Shown here: in pieces, positions 1-13,445 of the stretch
Position numbering within the stretch: the first letter of the stretch is position 1
Layout of the letters: each line of letters begins with the position of its first letter
Source: Ecdyonurus torrentis
Lineage: Eukaryota > Arthropoda > Insecta > Ephemeroptera > Heptageniidae
Assembly: GCA_949318235.1 (NCBI GenBank)
Contig: OX439131.1
Coordinates: forward strand, 26,289,403 to 26,353,402
Length of the DNA stretch: 64,000 nt
Reading direction: 5' to 3'
Position numbers and translations under genes: made by a program
The notes under the pieces: generated by a model
The model's database searches: none
Told to the model about the DNA's origin: nothing
The model's input: the letters and a program-made list of their open reading frames with translations, nothing else

Positions 1-145
1 TATTATTTTAAATTATGATACAAACAAAATAAAACATATATTTGTCTTCAGTTATTTTATGAAAGACTCATGGTTTGAATTTTAATGAAGTTATGAATTT
101 TTTTTTTTTTTTTTTTTTTTTTGAATTTAGGTGAACTGGAGATTT
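1..145 (-). other. 3' UTR / downstream flank of the PDZ gene (partial)
   Basis: The sequence after the proposed stop codon holds a T homopolymer on the plus strand (about 100-122) and otherwise AT-rich sequence. I see no clear AATAAA on the minus strand before the window edge, only weak variants, so the cleavage site may lie outside the window. Confidence 0.45.
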
Positions 146-197
146 CTAACCATCAAACTTGTCAAGGTCATCGCAGGATTTTGATTTACTTGTAGTT
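146..197 (-). CDS. PDZ gene, coding exon 5 (terminal mini-exon)
   Basis: A TTTTCAG acceptor (AG 199-198) leads into a frame in phase with exon 4. The two bases AG left by exon 4 plus A here give Arg825, then [16 protein letters not shown] and TAG at 148-146. Only 17 residues are contributed here. Support comes from the phase match, the strong pyrimidine-rich acceptor, the exact divisibility of the whole CDS by three, and the motif SxSCDD(I/L), which recurs internally near residue 310 of the same protein. An alternative is that exon 4 splices to another exon beyond the window edge. In that case this would be one isoform. Confidence 0.65.
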
Positions 198-273
198 CTG
201 AAAACAAAAATAAAAACATTTACAGTTAATATTTTTTTATGGTGGAAAAAAAATCCTGAAGGCAAATGAAGAA

Positions 274-359
<86 letters not shown>

Positions 360-3300
360 CAGTATACGAAACTTTTATTTTGAATTCATAATGATGAAGT
401 AATAAATTAAATATTTATAATGTAATAAAAAATATAATAAGAATGAACTCAATAAAATATGATAAATATACAGAAGTATAAATCTATAAAAGGTCAATTT
501 CTGTAATAGTATTTTCGTGATCGCTTTCACGGTTAGTTTAATAAATACAATGTGATAAATATTATCTTATATATATGCATTCCATATTAATAAATTTTGC
601 ACTATGTCTGTTTCATAAGAAATAATATTTCTATATGTATATAATGGCAGATCTGTAATCAAACTATCAAACTGTTAAGGCGGTGATATAAAAAGCAAAG
701 AGTAATTGATCAATAAATGTAGTCTTTGAGAAAATAAAAATACTTGAGTATAATCGTAATTTTAAATTGCTTGAATTTGGAAAAAAAAAAAAAAAAAAAA
801 AAAGCTAATAATACTTAATTTACGTAATTTGGTATACGTGGAGGTATAAACGGAGCACATTAGCACACTATATAGAAAAAGGTAGCTTCAACCTTTTTGC
901 AATACTTTGATAATAGTTAAAAAAAAAAAAAAAAAAAAAGTTCATTGTCTTTATTGATGAAAAAGGTTACGCAAAGAGGTGACATTCACAGAGCAATGAA
1001 CAATTAATAAAACTATAGAAAGTGCATGTTAAGTACCCACCTGCGTTGACTGAGCGGATCACGGCGTCCTACGTGTAATAATACGGTGCCACTCTTCACG
1101 TTCTTGAACAAAGCAATGGCTTCAGAGTGGGCCAAACCATGCAGTGCTTGACCATTTACACTCAAAATCTCATCCCCTGAAACATAAAAATCATTCAATC
1201 TTATTATAAAGTTTATTTATTGGCAAACGATTATATTGCATTTTGATTATATATACAGCCGATAGGATAAATGCTAAGCAATCATAACAACATTAATCAC
1301 TTTATAGATATTTTAAATGTTTAAGTTTTATAAGAATTAGGACTTGCATTATAACTCGTCAGGTTATATAATTTATTTGTAAAATTACGGATACATATTT
1401 CAAAATATTTTTGCACGAATCGTGAAAATAAATCAAAACTGATTATTACTAATCATTCATCAGATAATTCGAATTAAAATTGTTCAATAATTTTAATCAT
1501 ACCTATTAAAAAGTTATTATTATTACTTAAAACACCTGTTATATAAAATAAAAAGCAAGTTAAACGCATGAAGTGAGGCAATTAATGTAACATCAATTAA
1601 TGTGAGAATTACGTTCCATTTCTCTCAAGAAAAATTTAACACATTGGAGAAAATAATACAATAAAAAAAAATGCAGTAAAAAATATTGTCAGGAAGTTTA
1701 ACACGAGCATAAAATTAAACACAATTGTTTTTAGGAAGTATAACATTAAAATGCATATAGAGCAAAATATATAATACTTCCTTAAAAGTATAATTATTTT
1801 ATATCGCAAAAAAAAAAAAAAAAAAAGTTAACATGAAAAGTGAAATTTCTGCGTAAATAAATTTAAAACGCAAAATAATACAAACAAATGCTATACATGA
1901 GTCATACAATACAAAAATTTCGTCATGTTATTCATCAATTATGATTAGCAGGTCTCAATGTCGAGCTTCGCAATTGTCTGCTTTATTTTGAACCGTATAT
2001 ACTTCATATACCCGCATGTCAAATTCATAATCTCTGTATAAAATATAATCAAGTGTGCGGGTGTCACTTTTATTATATTGCTAAACTCGATCATTCAAGA
2101 TGAAACGATATTATAATAAATCAAATATAAACAAGACTCTTCAATCATCTCTCTTCGTTTTGTGTTAATTTAATTGGCAATCAGGATTTGATATAAAATT
2201 CACTTTTGAAGTCTAATCTAATTTATTAATTTTATCAACAGATCATATGTGATGGAAATAAGAGATTGGGCATTTAAAAAAAAATACTTTTACTATTAAT
2301 TATTAGAAAATCTCTAGTATATAGGTAGAAAGTGAATATTTATTAGAAAAATGTTAGGAAGTTATTAAATAATAATATAGGCATGTAATAGATTGGAAAT
2401 TCTTATGCAAATATTATTTCAGCAGCATATATTTTTTTACGGTAAAAATATTATTTCCTGTAGCATTGTCGTTATTTAAGTTTATAATTAAACTGTAATT
2501 ATTCACGCACTTAATTTAGATTTATATACTTAAAGGGGGAAAAACTTAATGTTGTTGGAATTTTATAATAACATTGATTATTAAAAGTAAATTATAGTTT
2601 CAACACTCACCTTCTCTCAAGCTTCCTTCCTCCGCTGCTTGTCCAGTTTGAAAGACGGTTTTTACAAAGATTCCCATACTTCCTTTAGGAGAATCTTTGC
2701 CACCGACTACACTAAAACCTAAGGACTTCTTTCCTGGACCTTTCTCGAAGGTTACAGTGAAGAGTGCCATGGCTAGTGATTTAGGACGTCGGCTTAGGGT
2801 GCCTCCAGGGGTAACTGCTTCGACTCCGCAAACTGAGCTACGTCGCGCAGAGAATTTGCGCATGCCAGTGACGGGAGGTGCAGTGGGTGGTGGAGTGCAT
2901 GGTTCCTCGGGGGTTGGGGTAGGTGGAGTTGCCTGTTCCTCAACTTCTGGTTGTTGGATAGCAAGAGTAGCGACTGACACGCGGTCTCTCGCAACCACGA
3001 TTTCCACTTCACGTGGGGTGTTCCTCAGAGCAGTGCGCGCTTCGCTCAAAGTCATTCCACGCAACCGGCGACCGTCTACATTCACGATCTCGTCTCCGAT
3101 CTTGAAACGTCCATCTCTGTAATTATAAAAATAATAATAATAGTATTACTTTTTAATTTTAACTTTAAACAGTATTATTATTATTTAAAAAAAACTAATA
3201 TTCTCATTAAAAATAATAACAAATTAATAGTAATTATTTTATATCACCTATTCTTACATTTTAAGATTAGATTTAGGAAATAGCAAATTACTTTTGTCCT

Positions 3301-5656
3301 TCTATAAATGTGCATTTTTTTATTATTATTTTTTATAATCATAACTTATTTTTTACTATATAAAACGAATAGTCATGTAGTTAATAAGAGAAAAAAGTTT
3401 AAATAACCTATAATAAATTATAAATGACGCAATTTGAGAAACAAAATATGATGTAAGTATAGTAACATAATATTCTCAATGCAGCGTTGTATTGTTAAAT
3501 ATATAATCGTAAAAAAATTACGCGTAACAAGTATAATGATGAGTCATGCCCTATATAATAATTGCAACTTAAATTACTATATCATATAATATTATGTGCG
3601 GAACAAAATATACATGCAAATTAATCATCAAGGACTATTGCAAAAAAAAAAAAAAAGTTAGAATATATATTTTTTTATACATACCGATCCATGAGTCCAC
3701 CAGGAGCAATATGGGAAATGACGTAACAAGTAGTTTTTGCATTAGGATTCTTCTTCTTGATAAATATTCCAAGTTCTCCAGTCTTATCTTTCGTAAGACG
3801 TAAAACTTTAAATTCTTTATTTGAAAACATCTGTTCTTTTGGTGATGAAATATTTGAAACTGATGGAAGTCGTGTTGGAGTAAGTGAAGTTGATGATGGA
3901 GATTCCATTCTATTTCTTGATAAATTCATAGTTGATGTACTATGACGATTATTAGGTATTCTTGATTTTGATACACATTCATTACAAGCTAATGATTCTT
4001 GTACAATATCTCTATCTGGTCCATCTAATGCTTGTAAACTCATAGATAAATGTTTTCTTGCTAATAATCCTTCACTTCTACGTCCACCATATCTTGTAGC
4101 ACGTTGTCTTGATAATGTTGCTGTCCATTTATCTTCATCTGTTGCATTTATACCTGGTTTAACATTAGGTAATTCAGGTTCATCATCAGAAGCAATACAT
4201 GTATCTTCATTATTATTATTAACTAACGTACGATCATTACTTGATGTATCACCACTATCCACTTCATCTTCTTCATGATCTGTTGTAACTTCAGGTATTG
4301 TAATACTATCTCTTCTTTGAGGTAATAATTGTTCTGTTAATCCAGATTTTATTGAACTACGTGGTGAATCTGAACCTGTACGTGTTGAATCACTATCATA
4401 TCCACTTTCATCTGATTTTAATAAATTTAAAAATAAACATAGATCTTCCATAGTAACAGGTGTTGGGATACCACAAGCTGAAACACTTCTAGCTGCAGAA
4501 CGTGGTACTCTACGTAATAATATTTCAGGATTATGAGTATTAACACCACGATCTGATTTCATTGTTTCTTCTAAAATATCATCACAACTTGAAGATGTAC
4601 GTTGACCACGATTATAACGACGTTTACTAACTCTTGCAAAATGATCTCCAACTCCAATTTGTTCTTCAGGTAATACAGTTAAACGAGATCTAATATATGA
4701 ATGTGGGAAATGTACTTTTTTAACAGATGAATCAAAACAAGTATTCTTCGGAGTACTAGTTAGATTCATTGCTGTTTTATTTATTACTGCTGCAGGTGTT
4801 GATTCTTTGTCAAATTCTGAACCTTCAAAAGTAAAGGTTGACTGACTGAGAAAATCAAGTATTTCTTCTGCTTTATTTGGATTTTGTTCTAGATATGAAT
4901 TTAATTTATATAAATCTAATATTTCTTTATGTGAATCTAATATTGCTGCTGGTGAGAGATCTGTACTTGTTTCTTTATCTACTCTCCCTGGGTTTAATTG
5001 TGGTGTGCACGAAGATGAGATCTCGGGAGTGGATATTGAAGTAGGTACTGAAGATGTGGGTGGACGTTCTGATACGTTGCGCGCGAATAGATTGCGCAGT
5101 GACTCGACACGTGAAATACGACGCCTGCCAGTGAGAGACTTGTTTGGTGACCAATGTCGACGTCTACCTGGTGTAACTGCCAGTAGTTCAGCGGAGTCAC
5201 TTCGTTTCAGTTGCTCCCACTTACGTCCCACCTTTTTACCCCACGTTGACAATCCTGTCAAACATATTAAAAATATATATAAAATTGCAATCGAAAATCA
5301 TTTTTATCATTATTAAAAATTATATAAATTTTTATTTATATTTTACATGACATAAATTGAATCATGCAAATTAGTCGTCGTATGTCGTATATACCTTTAC
5401 GTGCTGACTTTGGTGAGGGTGCAGCTGCGCCTAATGAGGACGCCCCTGGAGTGTTGACACCGCGTCGATCCGCGACTGTCCTGCTGCGACGTGAAGCGGA
5501 CATCGTGGCACCAGCGAGTCGCTCTGCGGCCTCACGCGGAGTTGATGTGGGAGGTGGAGGAGGTGGAGGCACCTCGTGAATCGCATCTTGGCATATAGGT
5601 GATAAACTTACAAGCTGCGGGCTGGGATCTGAGCACCGCCGTTTGAACAGACGCAT
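146..5656 (-). CDS. Two-PDZ-domain scaffold protein, big bang/PDZD2-like (five exons, 841 aa)
   Basis: The spliced CDS joins 5656-5395, 5254-3685, 3116-2611, 1176-1041 and 197-146 on the minus strand. All introns are GT-AG and the phases match (1, 2, 1, 2). The total is 2526 nt, or 841 residues plus TAG. The start is the ATG at 5656-5654, with A at -3 and an in-frame TGA upstream at 5680-5678. Residues 30-36 are seven prolines. Residues 88-567 are low-complexity, Ser/Thr-rich and probably disordered, with acidic/serine stretches such as ESGYDSDS near 370. PDZ1 spans about 569-654 (carboxylate loop LGIF at 582-585) and PDZ2 about 728-818 (loop SLGF at 742-745, helix-B histidine 796, class I type). 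Known for the family: PDZ domains bind C-terminal peptides and organise cortical or junctional complexes. The PDZ2 pattern [15 protein letters not shown] followed by [22 protein letters not shown] resembles the insect big bang and vertebrate PDZD2/pro-IL16 PDZs. That orthology is from memory and uncertain; the PDZ call itself is firm. Confidence 0.85.
198..1040 (-). other. Intron 4 of the PDZ gene
   Basis: This 843-bp intron runs from GTGGGT to TTTTCAG. It contains a (TA)n microsatellite at 277-354 and A homopolymers near 780-803 and 919-939. No other exon-like segment was seen. Confidence 0.65.
277..354. repeat. (TA)n microsatellite
   Basis: An uninterrupted TA dinucleotide tract of about 78 bp inside intron 4 of the PDZ gene. 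Confidence 0.97.
1041..1176 (-). CDS. PDZ gene, coding exon 4 (second half of PDZ2)
   Basis: This exon encodes residues 780-824 and two bases of codon 825. The acceptor is GTTTCAG (AG 1178-1177) and the donor CGCAG|GTGGGT (GT 1040-1039). Joined to exon 3 it gives [18 protein letters not shown], the canonical bC to helix-B part of a PDZ domain. It includes His796 at the first position of helix B, typical of class I PDZ domains that bind S/T-x-hydrophobic C-termini. The domain ends about residue 818 (VLLHVGRR). Read-through into the intron gives only an ordinary chance extension. Confidence 0.87.
1177..2610 (-). other. Intron 3 of the PDZ gene
   Basis: This 1434-bp intron runs from GTGAGT to GTTTCAG and is uniformly AT-rich. 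It splits the bB-bC part of PDZ2. I see no open frame, repeat array or RNA gene in it. Confidence 0.8.
2611..3116 (-). CDS. PDZ gene, coding exon 3 (end of PDZ1, linker, first half of PDZ2)
   Basis: This exon encodes residues 611-779 plus one base of codon 780. The acceptor is ATTACAG (AG 3118-3117) and the donor AGAAG|GTGAGT (GT 2610-2609). Joining it to exon 2 restores the PDZ1 sequence [20 protein letters not shown] without a gap, which is strong evidence for the junction. A Pro/Thr-rich linker ([18 protein letters not shown]) separates the domains. PDZ2 begins near residue 728 with [21 protein letters not shown]. In PDZ1 the residue aligned with the class I helix-B histidine is not histidine (the segment reads GMTLSEART), so its ligand preference probably differs from that of PDZ2. 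Confidence 0.88.
3117..3684 (-). other. Intron 2 of the PDZ gene
   Basis: This 568-bp intron runs from GTATGT to ATTACAG and is AT-rich with short A and T runs. It interrupts PDZ1 between the MDR and DGRFKIGDE segments. The 140-bp intron 1 lies at 5255-5394. Confidence 0.85.
3685..5254 (-). CDS. PDZ gene, coding exon 2 (large, mostly disordered region plus start of PDZ1)
   Basis: This exon encodes residues 88-610 and two bases of codon 611. The acceptor is TTGACAG (AG 5256-5255) and the donor GATCG|GTATGT (GT 3684-3683). The open frame runs a few codons into the upstream intron only by chance, from a TTG rather than an ATG. The encoded segment begins [20 protein letters not shown] and contains several R/K-x-x-S sites (for example RRIS, RVES). 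Around residues 307-315 it has TSSSCDDIL. The strands bA to bC of PDZ1 start near residue 569, so the next intron interrupts PDZ1. Codons near the 5' end of the exon are GC-richer, while from about 4990 downward they are almost all A/T-ending. Confidence 0.88.
5395..5656 (-). CDS. PDZ gene, coding exon 1 (start exon)
   Basis: This exon encodes residues 1-87 plus one base of codon 88. It begins [13 protein letters not shown], where RRCSDP resembles a basophilic-kinase or 14-3-3 site (inference). A run of seven prolines follows, and then a basic, Ala/Ser-rich stretch. The donor is AAAG|GTATAT with GT at 5394-5393. Upstream, a possible acceptor (GATACAG, AG at 5664-5663) lies six bases before the ATG. 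The transcript may therefore start in a remote 5' UTR exon that splices here, or else continue unspliced upstream. An in-frame TGA at 5680-5678 excludes an unspliced N-terminal extension. The exon is much more GC-rich than its flanks. Confidence 0.8.
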
Positions 5657-5663
5657 TGTAGCC

Positions 5664-6700
5664 TGTATCACAAGAATTCAAAAAGCATATTTAATATGTG
5701 ACGTAAATTTTAATAAATTAATAACAAACAAATAAAATAATAAATATTTATTTTGCTACTAGTTTGAATGAATTATATGCTAATATTTTATGTCACGTTA
5801 TAGTATTGTAATACGACTCGGCTTATAATCCTATACACATTTCTAACTTAATAAAATTAATACGAATTTATGAAATTTTGATATTTATAAAAAAAAAATA
5901 CACAATTGAGAGCTGAATACCTTGACCATTATAATAACTGTAACACAGACAACTGACGTGAACCATTGGCAAAACTCAACTACTTGAATTATTAAACAAT
6001 GTAATGTAATTGTGTAACAATAATCCTTTCACTATTATATGTTTTTCTTTTTACCAAGTGACCAATGGGTAACTCCCACTATATATATATATAATATAAG
6101 ATTATAATACTTGTGGTACCAGCTTAATTCATGCATTAAATGAGGAAATATAAACGAACTCTTTTTCAAGTCATTCGGAACATGACAGACAAATTATTTG
6201 CATAGAATTATCAATTGATTTATTGTTATATCATATCACACTTTATACTTCCGCAAAAAAAAAAAGATTTTGAAATTTATTTTAAAATATTTGAACAATT
6301 TAATTATTTATTGATGTCATACTATACCCTTCCTCATTATGTAATATAATAATATTAATATTACCCAGTTTATTGATTTGGGTCAAAAATTAAATTTTTT
6401 TATTACATAGGTAGGGTTAGAATGGTAATTGTGAAATTAAAAAAACAAATTAAAGGAATCCTCTCACTTTATAGTATTGGGATTGGGTGTGTGATCGTGA
6501 GATTTAAAAAAGTTTTAGCTTCTCAACTACACCCATCTTATTGCAGCAAGCAGCTACTCTGTAACCTCTTGAACTGACAAAATGTAATGATAAAAAGGTA
6601 GAAAACTAGTTTGAAAGTTTCTTATTCCAAAATGAAAAATATATATAATACTGTTGTATAAAAATAACCAACGACCTAAAAAAAAATTATAGTGAATATT
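5664..6700. other. AT-rich non-coding DNA upstream of the PDZ start exon
   Basis: I see no supported exon or element here. The stretch is upstream of the ATG on the minus strand. It could be proximal promoter, or the start of a long first intron if the acceptor at 5664-5663 is used. Confidence 0.6.
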
Positions 6701-6736
6701 TTTGTGTGTACACAATGCTGTTCTCCATCCCAGCAG

Positions 6737-6883
6737 GTGGAGAACGCTTCACCATTCAAGAGAGCGAGATGTTAATTACCACCTACGTATATTCCGCAAC
6801 GTCTTATGAAGTGCTTGAGGGCAGTGCCGTGCCTAAGAGTCTCCACAAGACAAGACTTGCAATTATATTCATACTCTCTGCAG
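6737..6883 (+). other. Exon-like open island, unrecognised
   Basis: This 147-nt GC-richer island sits between a possible acceptor (CCCAGCAG, AG 6735-6736) and a possible donor (CTGCAG|GTATAT, GT 6884-6885). The plus-strand frame is open from 6706 to the stop near 6891, and the island would be a symmetric phase 1-1 exon. The translation (GGERFTIQESEMLITTY and onward) matches nothing I know. On the minus strand the same island could be a 5' non-coding exon or proximal enhancer of the PDZ gene. It is listed because it stands out from its surroundings; a coding role is unproven. Confidence 0.25.
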
Positions 6884-6893
6884 GTATATAATG

Positions 6894-8527
<1,634 letters not shown>

Positions 8528-11500
8528 ATGCTAAATAGATTACTAAAATATTTGTTACTAATGCTGCATAAGTCTATTATGTATATGAAAATATATAAGT
8601 TACAATATTATACTGTACGTATACTGTACGTAAGTATTCTTACATATTATAGAGAAAAAAAATCAGTGTGTAATAATTCGTATAAAAAAACAAAACAGTT
8701 ATGTGTAAGGTGAAAAAATAAAAAATACATACGCGAAAGAAAAAAATACTTGTGTTATAGCAAAAGCATGAAAAATTAAACTTGACGTTTGACACTTGTA
8801 TTGAAATATGTCAATTTTTATGAACTGATACTGTCTATATTGATTATATCAAACTCTTTGTGAACCCGGTCATATCAGAACGAGTGTGCATAGGGTGTGT
8901 CACGTTATGTCCTAACAATTATATTTATGACTGGATGCACTTGTATTGCACTCAAGTCGAGTGCATAATTTAAAAATACATTAAAAACTACTATATTAAA
9001 CGTAGTTGTACAATAATTGCTGCTGAGCAATCAGACTTTAATGTGTACAAATCAACGCAAAAGATATCGGAATTTTATTTATATTATTTAAAACAAAGAA
9101 AACTTTTACAAATAAAATTTTGTTCGTTTTTTTTTTTTTTTTTTTTAGTATTATTTATTTATAATTTTTATTGTTTCAATAAAACACACGGAAATAAAAT
9201 TATAGTGTTAGTGTGATTGATATTATTAGTATTCTCAGCATTTTAGAAGAGAGAAAACGTGCTTTTACCATTGATAAATCAACTGATAACTTTTAATATA
9301 ATTCCTATATAACCATTACTTTTTTCAAAGCATCCATCGTATAGATAAACATTTTCTTTTTCTAAATTAATTTTAAATTGACTATACACCAAAATAATAT
9401 TATTGTCTTTATGATATAAAAATAATATCAATATTTTTTAACTGTTAATAAAATAGATAGATCCATGACCAAACAACCTAATAACCTGAAAATATTTTCT
9501 CTCTCTCTTAAATGCTCACGTATATTTTTTATATAAAAACAAAAATTATCGTAGCGGTATTTTATAAAGAACCTTTATTATTAATCTTGACAATACTTCT
9601 TATTTTCTATATCTCTCCATAATAATATAATAAAATGTGAGTTGAAAAGTCACACATTCTCTCTCTCTCTCTCTCTCTTGCTTGATGGTTCGATGCACGT
9701 GATTTAATTATTGTCACCTTATTAATTATCACAGCGTGCAGTGCAAAATTAAATGCTTGATTGAAACCCTATTTGAAATTCACTTCTATATAGCTATTTT
9801 TTTCAAATATACAAACATAAAATGATGATAAATTTTATTCAGTTGTAACAGATAGAGTGGATATTTTCTTTTCATGAAAAGCTTGTTAAATACTATTTAA
9901 AATTTTTTTTTTTTGCATATGTATAAAAAGACCGCAGTGTCTGTATTAAGCAAAAGGTTCTCTTTGACAAGTTACTGTGTCGGTAAGATTAAGCGGATTC
10001 TCATGCAAAAGAGGAATATATTAAGAGAACATGTTCTATGAAGTACATACTCTCTCTCTCTCTCAAAGTATATAGTATGAAGTAATATGTGCACTTCGTA
10101 ATGCAATCAATTTTCTATGGTTGCAGTTGTTGACCCTATACAAAAAAGGACAAAAAAACTCCTCTTTTTTTATTTTTATTTTTTATTTATACTTCAATAC
10201 ATGCGCAATACCATGCAGTAAAAAAAAAATCAAGATGAAAGCAGCATATCAAAAAGTAAAAGCTTTTATATACAATTATGATACATTGTGTGTATCATTT
10301 ACAAACAGTTTTAACTTCCTATATTTATTAAACGATTGCATGTATAGTATAATATTATACAAGTAACAGAGATGATAGCATCTTTAAAAGTGATTAAAGA
10401 AATAAACATTTCACATTAAAAACTGAAAAACGAGAACGTTTTATCTTATACTTATATACGTTTATGAAATTCTTATAAACATTATTTAGGATTTTTTTAT
10501 TTTATTTTTATGTAATTAAAAACCCTGATGATAACTTACATTGACGTATAACGAGAAATTTAATCGTAAAAATTTTATTTCATTTTTATAGTGTATACTA
10601 TATAATATTTAACAATTAACAATAAAATTTTTGCTTCAGACAAGTAGATATAAATTAAATGTTGTTATTGCCAATATGAATTAAGGTTGCATTTCTATAT
10701 ACAATAATTTAAATTTATGGTAAAAGTTTTAAACTTACGTTAGCTGTAAGACTTTTTTATGTGACAATGATTGGACAATAAGCTTGTAATTTAACATTTA
10801 TTTCTGCAATTCAAGTTTTAATAATGTTTAAAAATCACAAGCTGTTACGAAAATGTCAGCAATTTTCTTTAAATGGGGATTTCAAGTGATTTTTTTTTTT
10901 TTTTTTTTTTTTAATATAAGTGTACACATAGTATTATAGTATTATACTATTACATTGTGTTCCTAATAAATTCAACTATTAACTTTTGGTGTAGCATTTC
11001 AAACTTAGGTTTCCGCAAGACTCTTTTCAAATAAATAAACCTATAATATTTTATTATAAAGTTATTTTTGCTTACGAATATTTACAAATACCTCTTTAAA
11101 AACATTAAGTAGTAATAGTTAGGTATATATGACAACAGAAAAACAATTTTGAATGATTATGTTTAGTTTAAAAAACATAATATAGTAATACATTAATTAT
11201 AATATATATTATGCCTGTTATTATAAATTGTTCAGCTAAAATACATCTGATGAAGTGAACACGCAGCAGTATAGAGTAGATTTCAAAACCACAAGTTTAA
11301 AAATGTTTCCAAGCACACACACAGCAGCAGCAAAACACAGAACTCAGCAAGAGGACAAAACCAGTTTCATTGATCTAGAAAAGAAATGGCGGCACCAAAC
11401 GTTGACCTCACAATATTATAAGACATCTCTTTGCACGAGACTTTACTGCATAATATAAAAAAAAAGGTATAAAATAAAGGAGACACAATATTGCATCATA

Positions 11501-11615
11501 TACATATAAAATAAACCAAACCAACTGACCCTATAAAATTCAAGTCACGTAATTTCAATTGCAATGTGTCATTTTTATGAGGACAATAATTTTTAATATA
11601 TCAACTTCTTCCCTT

Positions 11616-11650
<35 letters not shown>

Positions 11651-13398
11651 ACGTAAATTAAATTGTCAAATGGTGTTAAAAAGGCATTTAACTTCATATT
11701 TCAACTACACTGCTTGTGTAAAAAAAAAAAAAAAGAACAAGAAAAAAGAAAAAAAGAAAAAGAAGGAAAAAAATGTACTCTCATTAAAAAAAAAATCTCA
11801 TTAATATTACTTTAATGAACAAAAAATCAAGAAAAGGAAAATTCTAATCGTTAGTAAGTGTATTTTCAGTTAAAAAACTACACGTTTTTGCAAAGTTTTG
11901 CAACTTTTTTTTTCTTTTTTTTTCATCCTGTAGGTTAGGCAAATTGTCGGACTATTACGTTAGCACAAGTTGCATACATATCTCATTTTCAGGGGCTTTA
12001 TCTCCTTATCAAACGATCTAAAAAATAAAAAAATATATATGTTTGCAAGTTTTTTTTAAGTTTTCAAAAGCCAAATCGTATAATACTTATTTCATTACTA
12101 TTTACAAATAATAAATTAGTCCAGTCAAATGTATATCGTGATGACATCAGAGTAATTTCCATGATTTTCAATGTGGATTCAGCAGATGATGTGTATATAT
12201 ATGTATAATGTATGTATATTATACGAGAGAGGTTTTTGCTCGCTTTATGGACCACATTTATATATATACTTCTACTTGGCTTTGGTTTGTAGCCAAGTCT
12301 CCGCCTTCATTATAATATACTCGCCTCCATCTCAAACTCAGTACCTTCTGTCTTATAAAAGCGACCTTGCCAATGTGTATACGAGTAAAAAAATAAAAAA
12401 ATATTTTACTCACGTCGCACAAAATGTGTTTATTATGTCCCAAGCATGAATTGTATACAACAATTTTCTTACATATACAGTAAATTATAATTTACACTAA
12501 CTTGACAAAAATTTAATGTATATGCATAAATTATTTTTTTATATTTATTATTGTAATTTTTGTACTTACGTTATCATAAAACTCCCAGAAATTTATAAAC
12601 ATATAAGAGGAAAAAAATAACCATAAAGAGTTTTTCGATATAACCTCTTTTTTATATATTCTCTCAAAATCCTTTTAACTGTTCATGAATGTTAATAATT
12701 TATATTTATAAAACTCATACATGCTAATTTAGTTTTATGATGATATGTATTAATAACGGTCAGAAAAAAAAATGTCTAGAGATTAAAATTTAAATATTAA
12801 AAAAAAAAATCACATAAACATATCAAGAGTATAACTAAATAAAGAAGATGTTTCATTCTTTAGTTGAAAATTTTTATTTATAAATATTCTTAAGAGTCTT
12901 TTGTAAAAGCTATTTGAATAGATTATTATACTGATTGTGAAATAAAATTAATATTTATTATACAAGATTAAAGTATAATACCATCTAATTGTATAACATT
13001 TTAAATAAATAATGAACATATTAAATATTACGACAGCATGCTTAATAGTCTTTGAAATAAAATATATATTATATAGTTATAATTTTTATGTAAAAGCCTA
13101 TATTTAAAATCATTAAAGCAAATCAATGCTCGTTAGTTTACAAAACTTTATTGTAATAGTCCTTCATTAATTTGGTGGAAAAAAAACATGACTAATCAAA
13201 GTATTGTTGTTAATTGAGTGAAACATATTCATAATCGACTGTGCGATTGCTTATACATAATTATATTGAAAAATCTGATTTTCTTTGATATAAATATTGC
13301 TTATAATTACATAAGGTATACATAATAAAGAAATAAATAAAGCTTTAGCTCATGGTATCATTACATTTTGTATAAGAAAATATTTATCTTTTTAAAAT

Positions 13399-13445
13399 CA
13401 AAAGGAAATGATTTATTTTTCTTCTAATAAATCAATTTCCTTTTG
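13399..13445. repeat. Short inverted repeat / hairpin
   Basis: Arms 13399-13417 and 13426-13445 are complementary over 19 pairs with one extra base in the right arm, around an 8-nt loop. A weaker pairing seems to extend outward. It could be a small cruciform, a decayed transposon end or a hairpin RNA; nothing decides between these. Confidence 0.6.

Noticed and set aside
2697..3122. 141-codon plus-strand open frame
   Set aside because: It lies antisense over PDZ exon 3, whose minus-strand frame encodes clear PDZ sequence. The plus frame is a shadow of that GC-richer exon.
5005..5579. Plus-strand open frames across PDZ exons 1 and 2
   Set aside because: Antisense shadows of the coding strand with no domain of their own.
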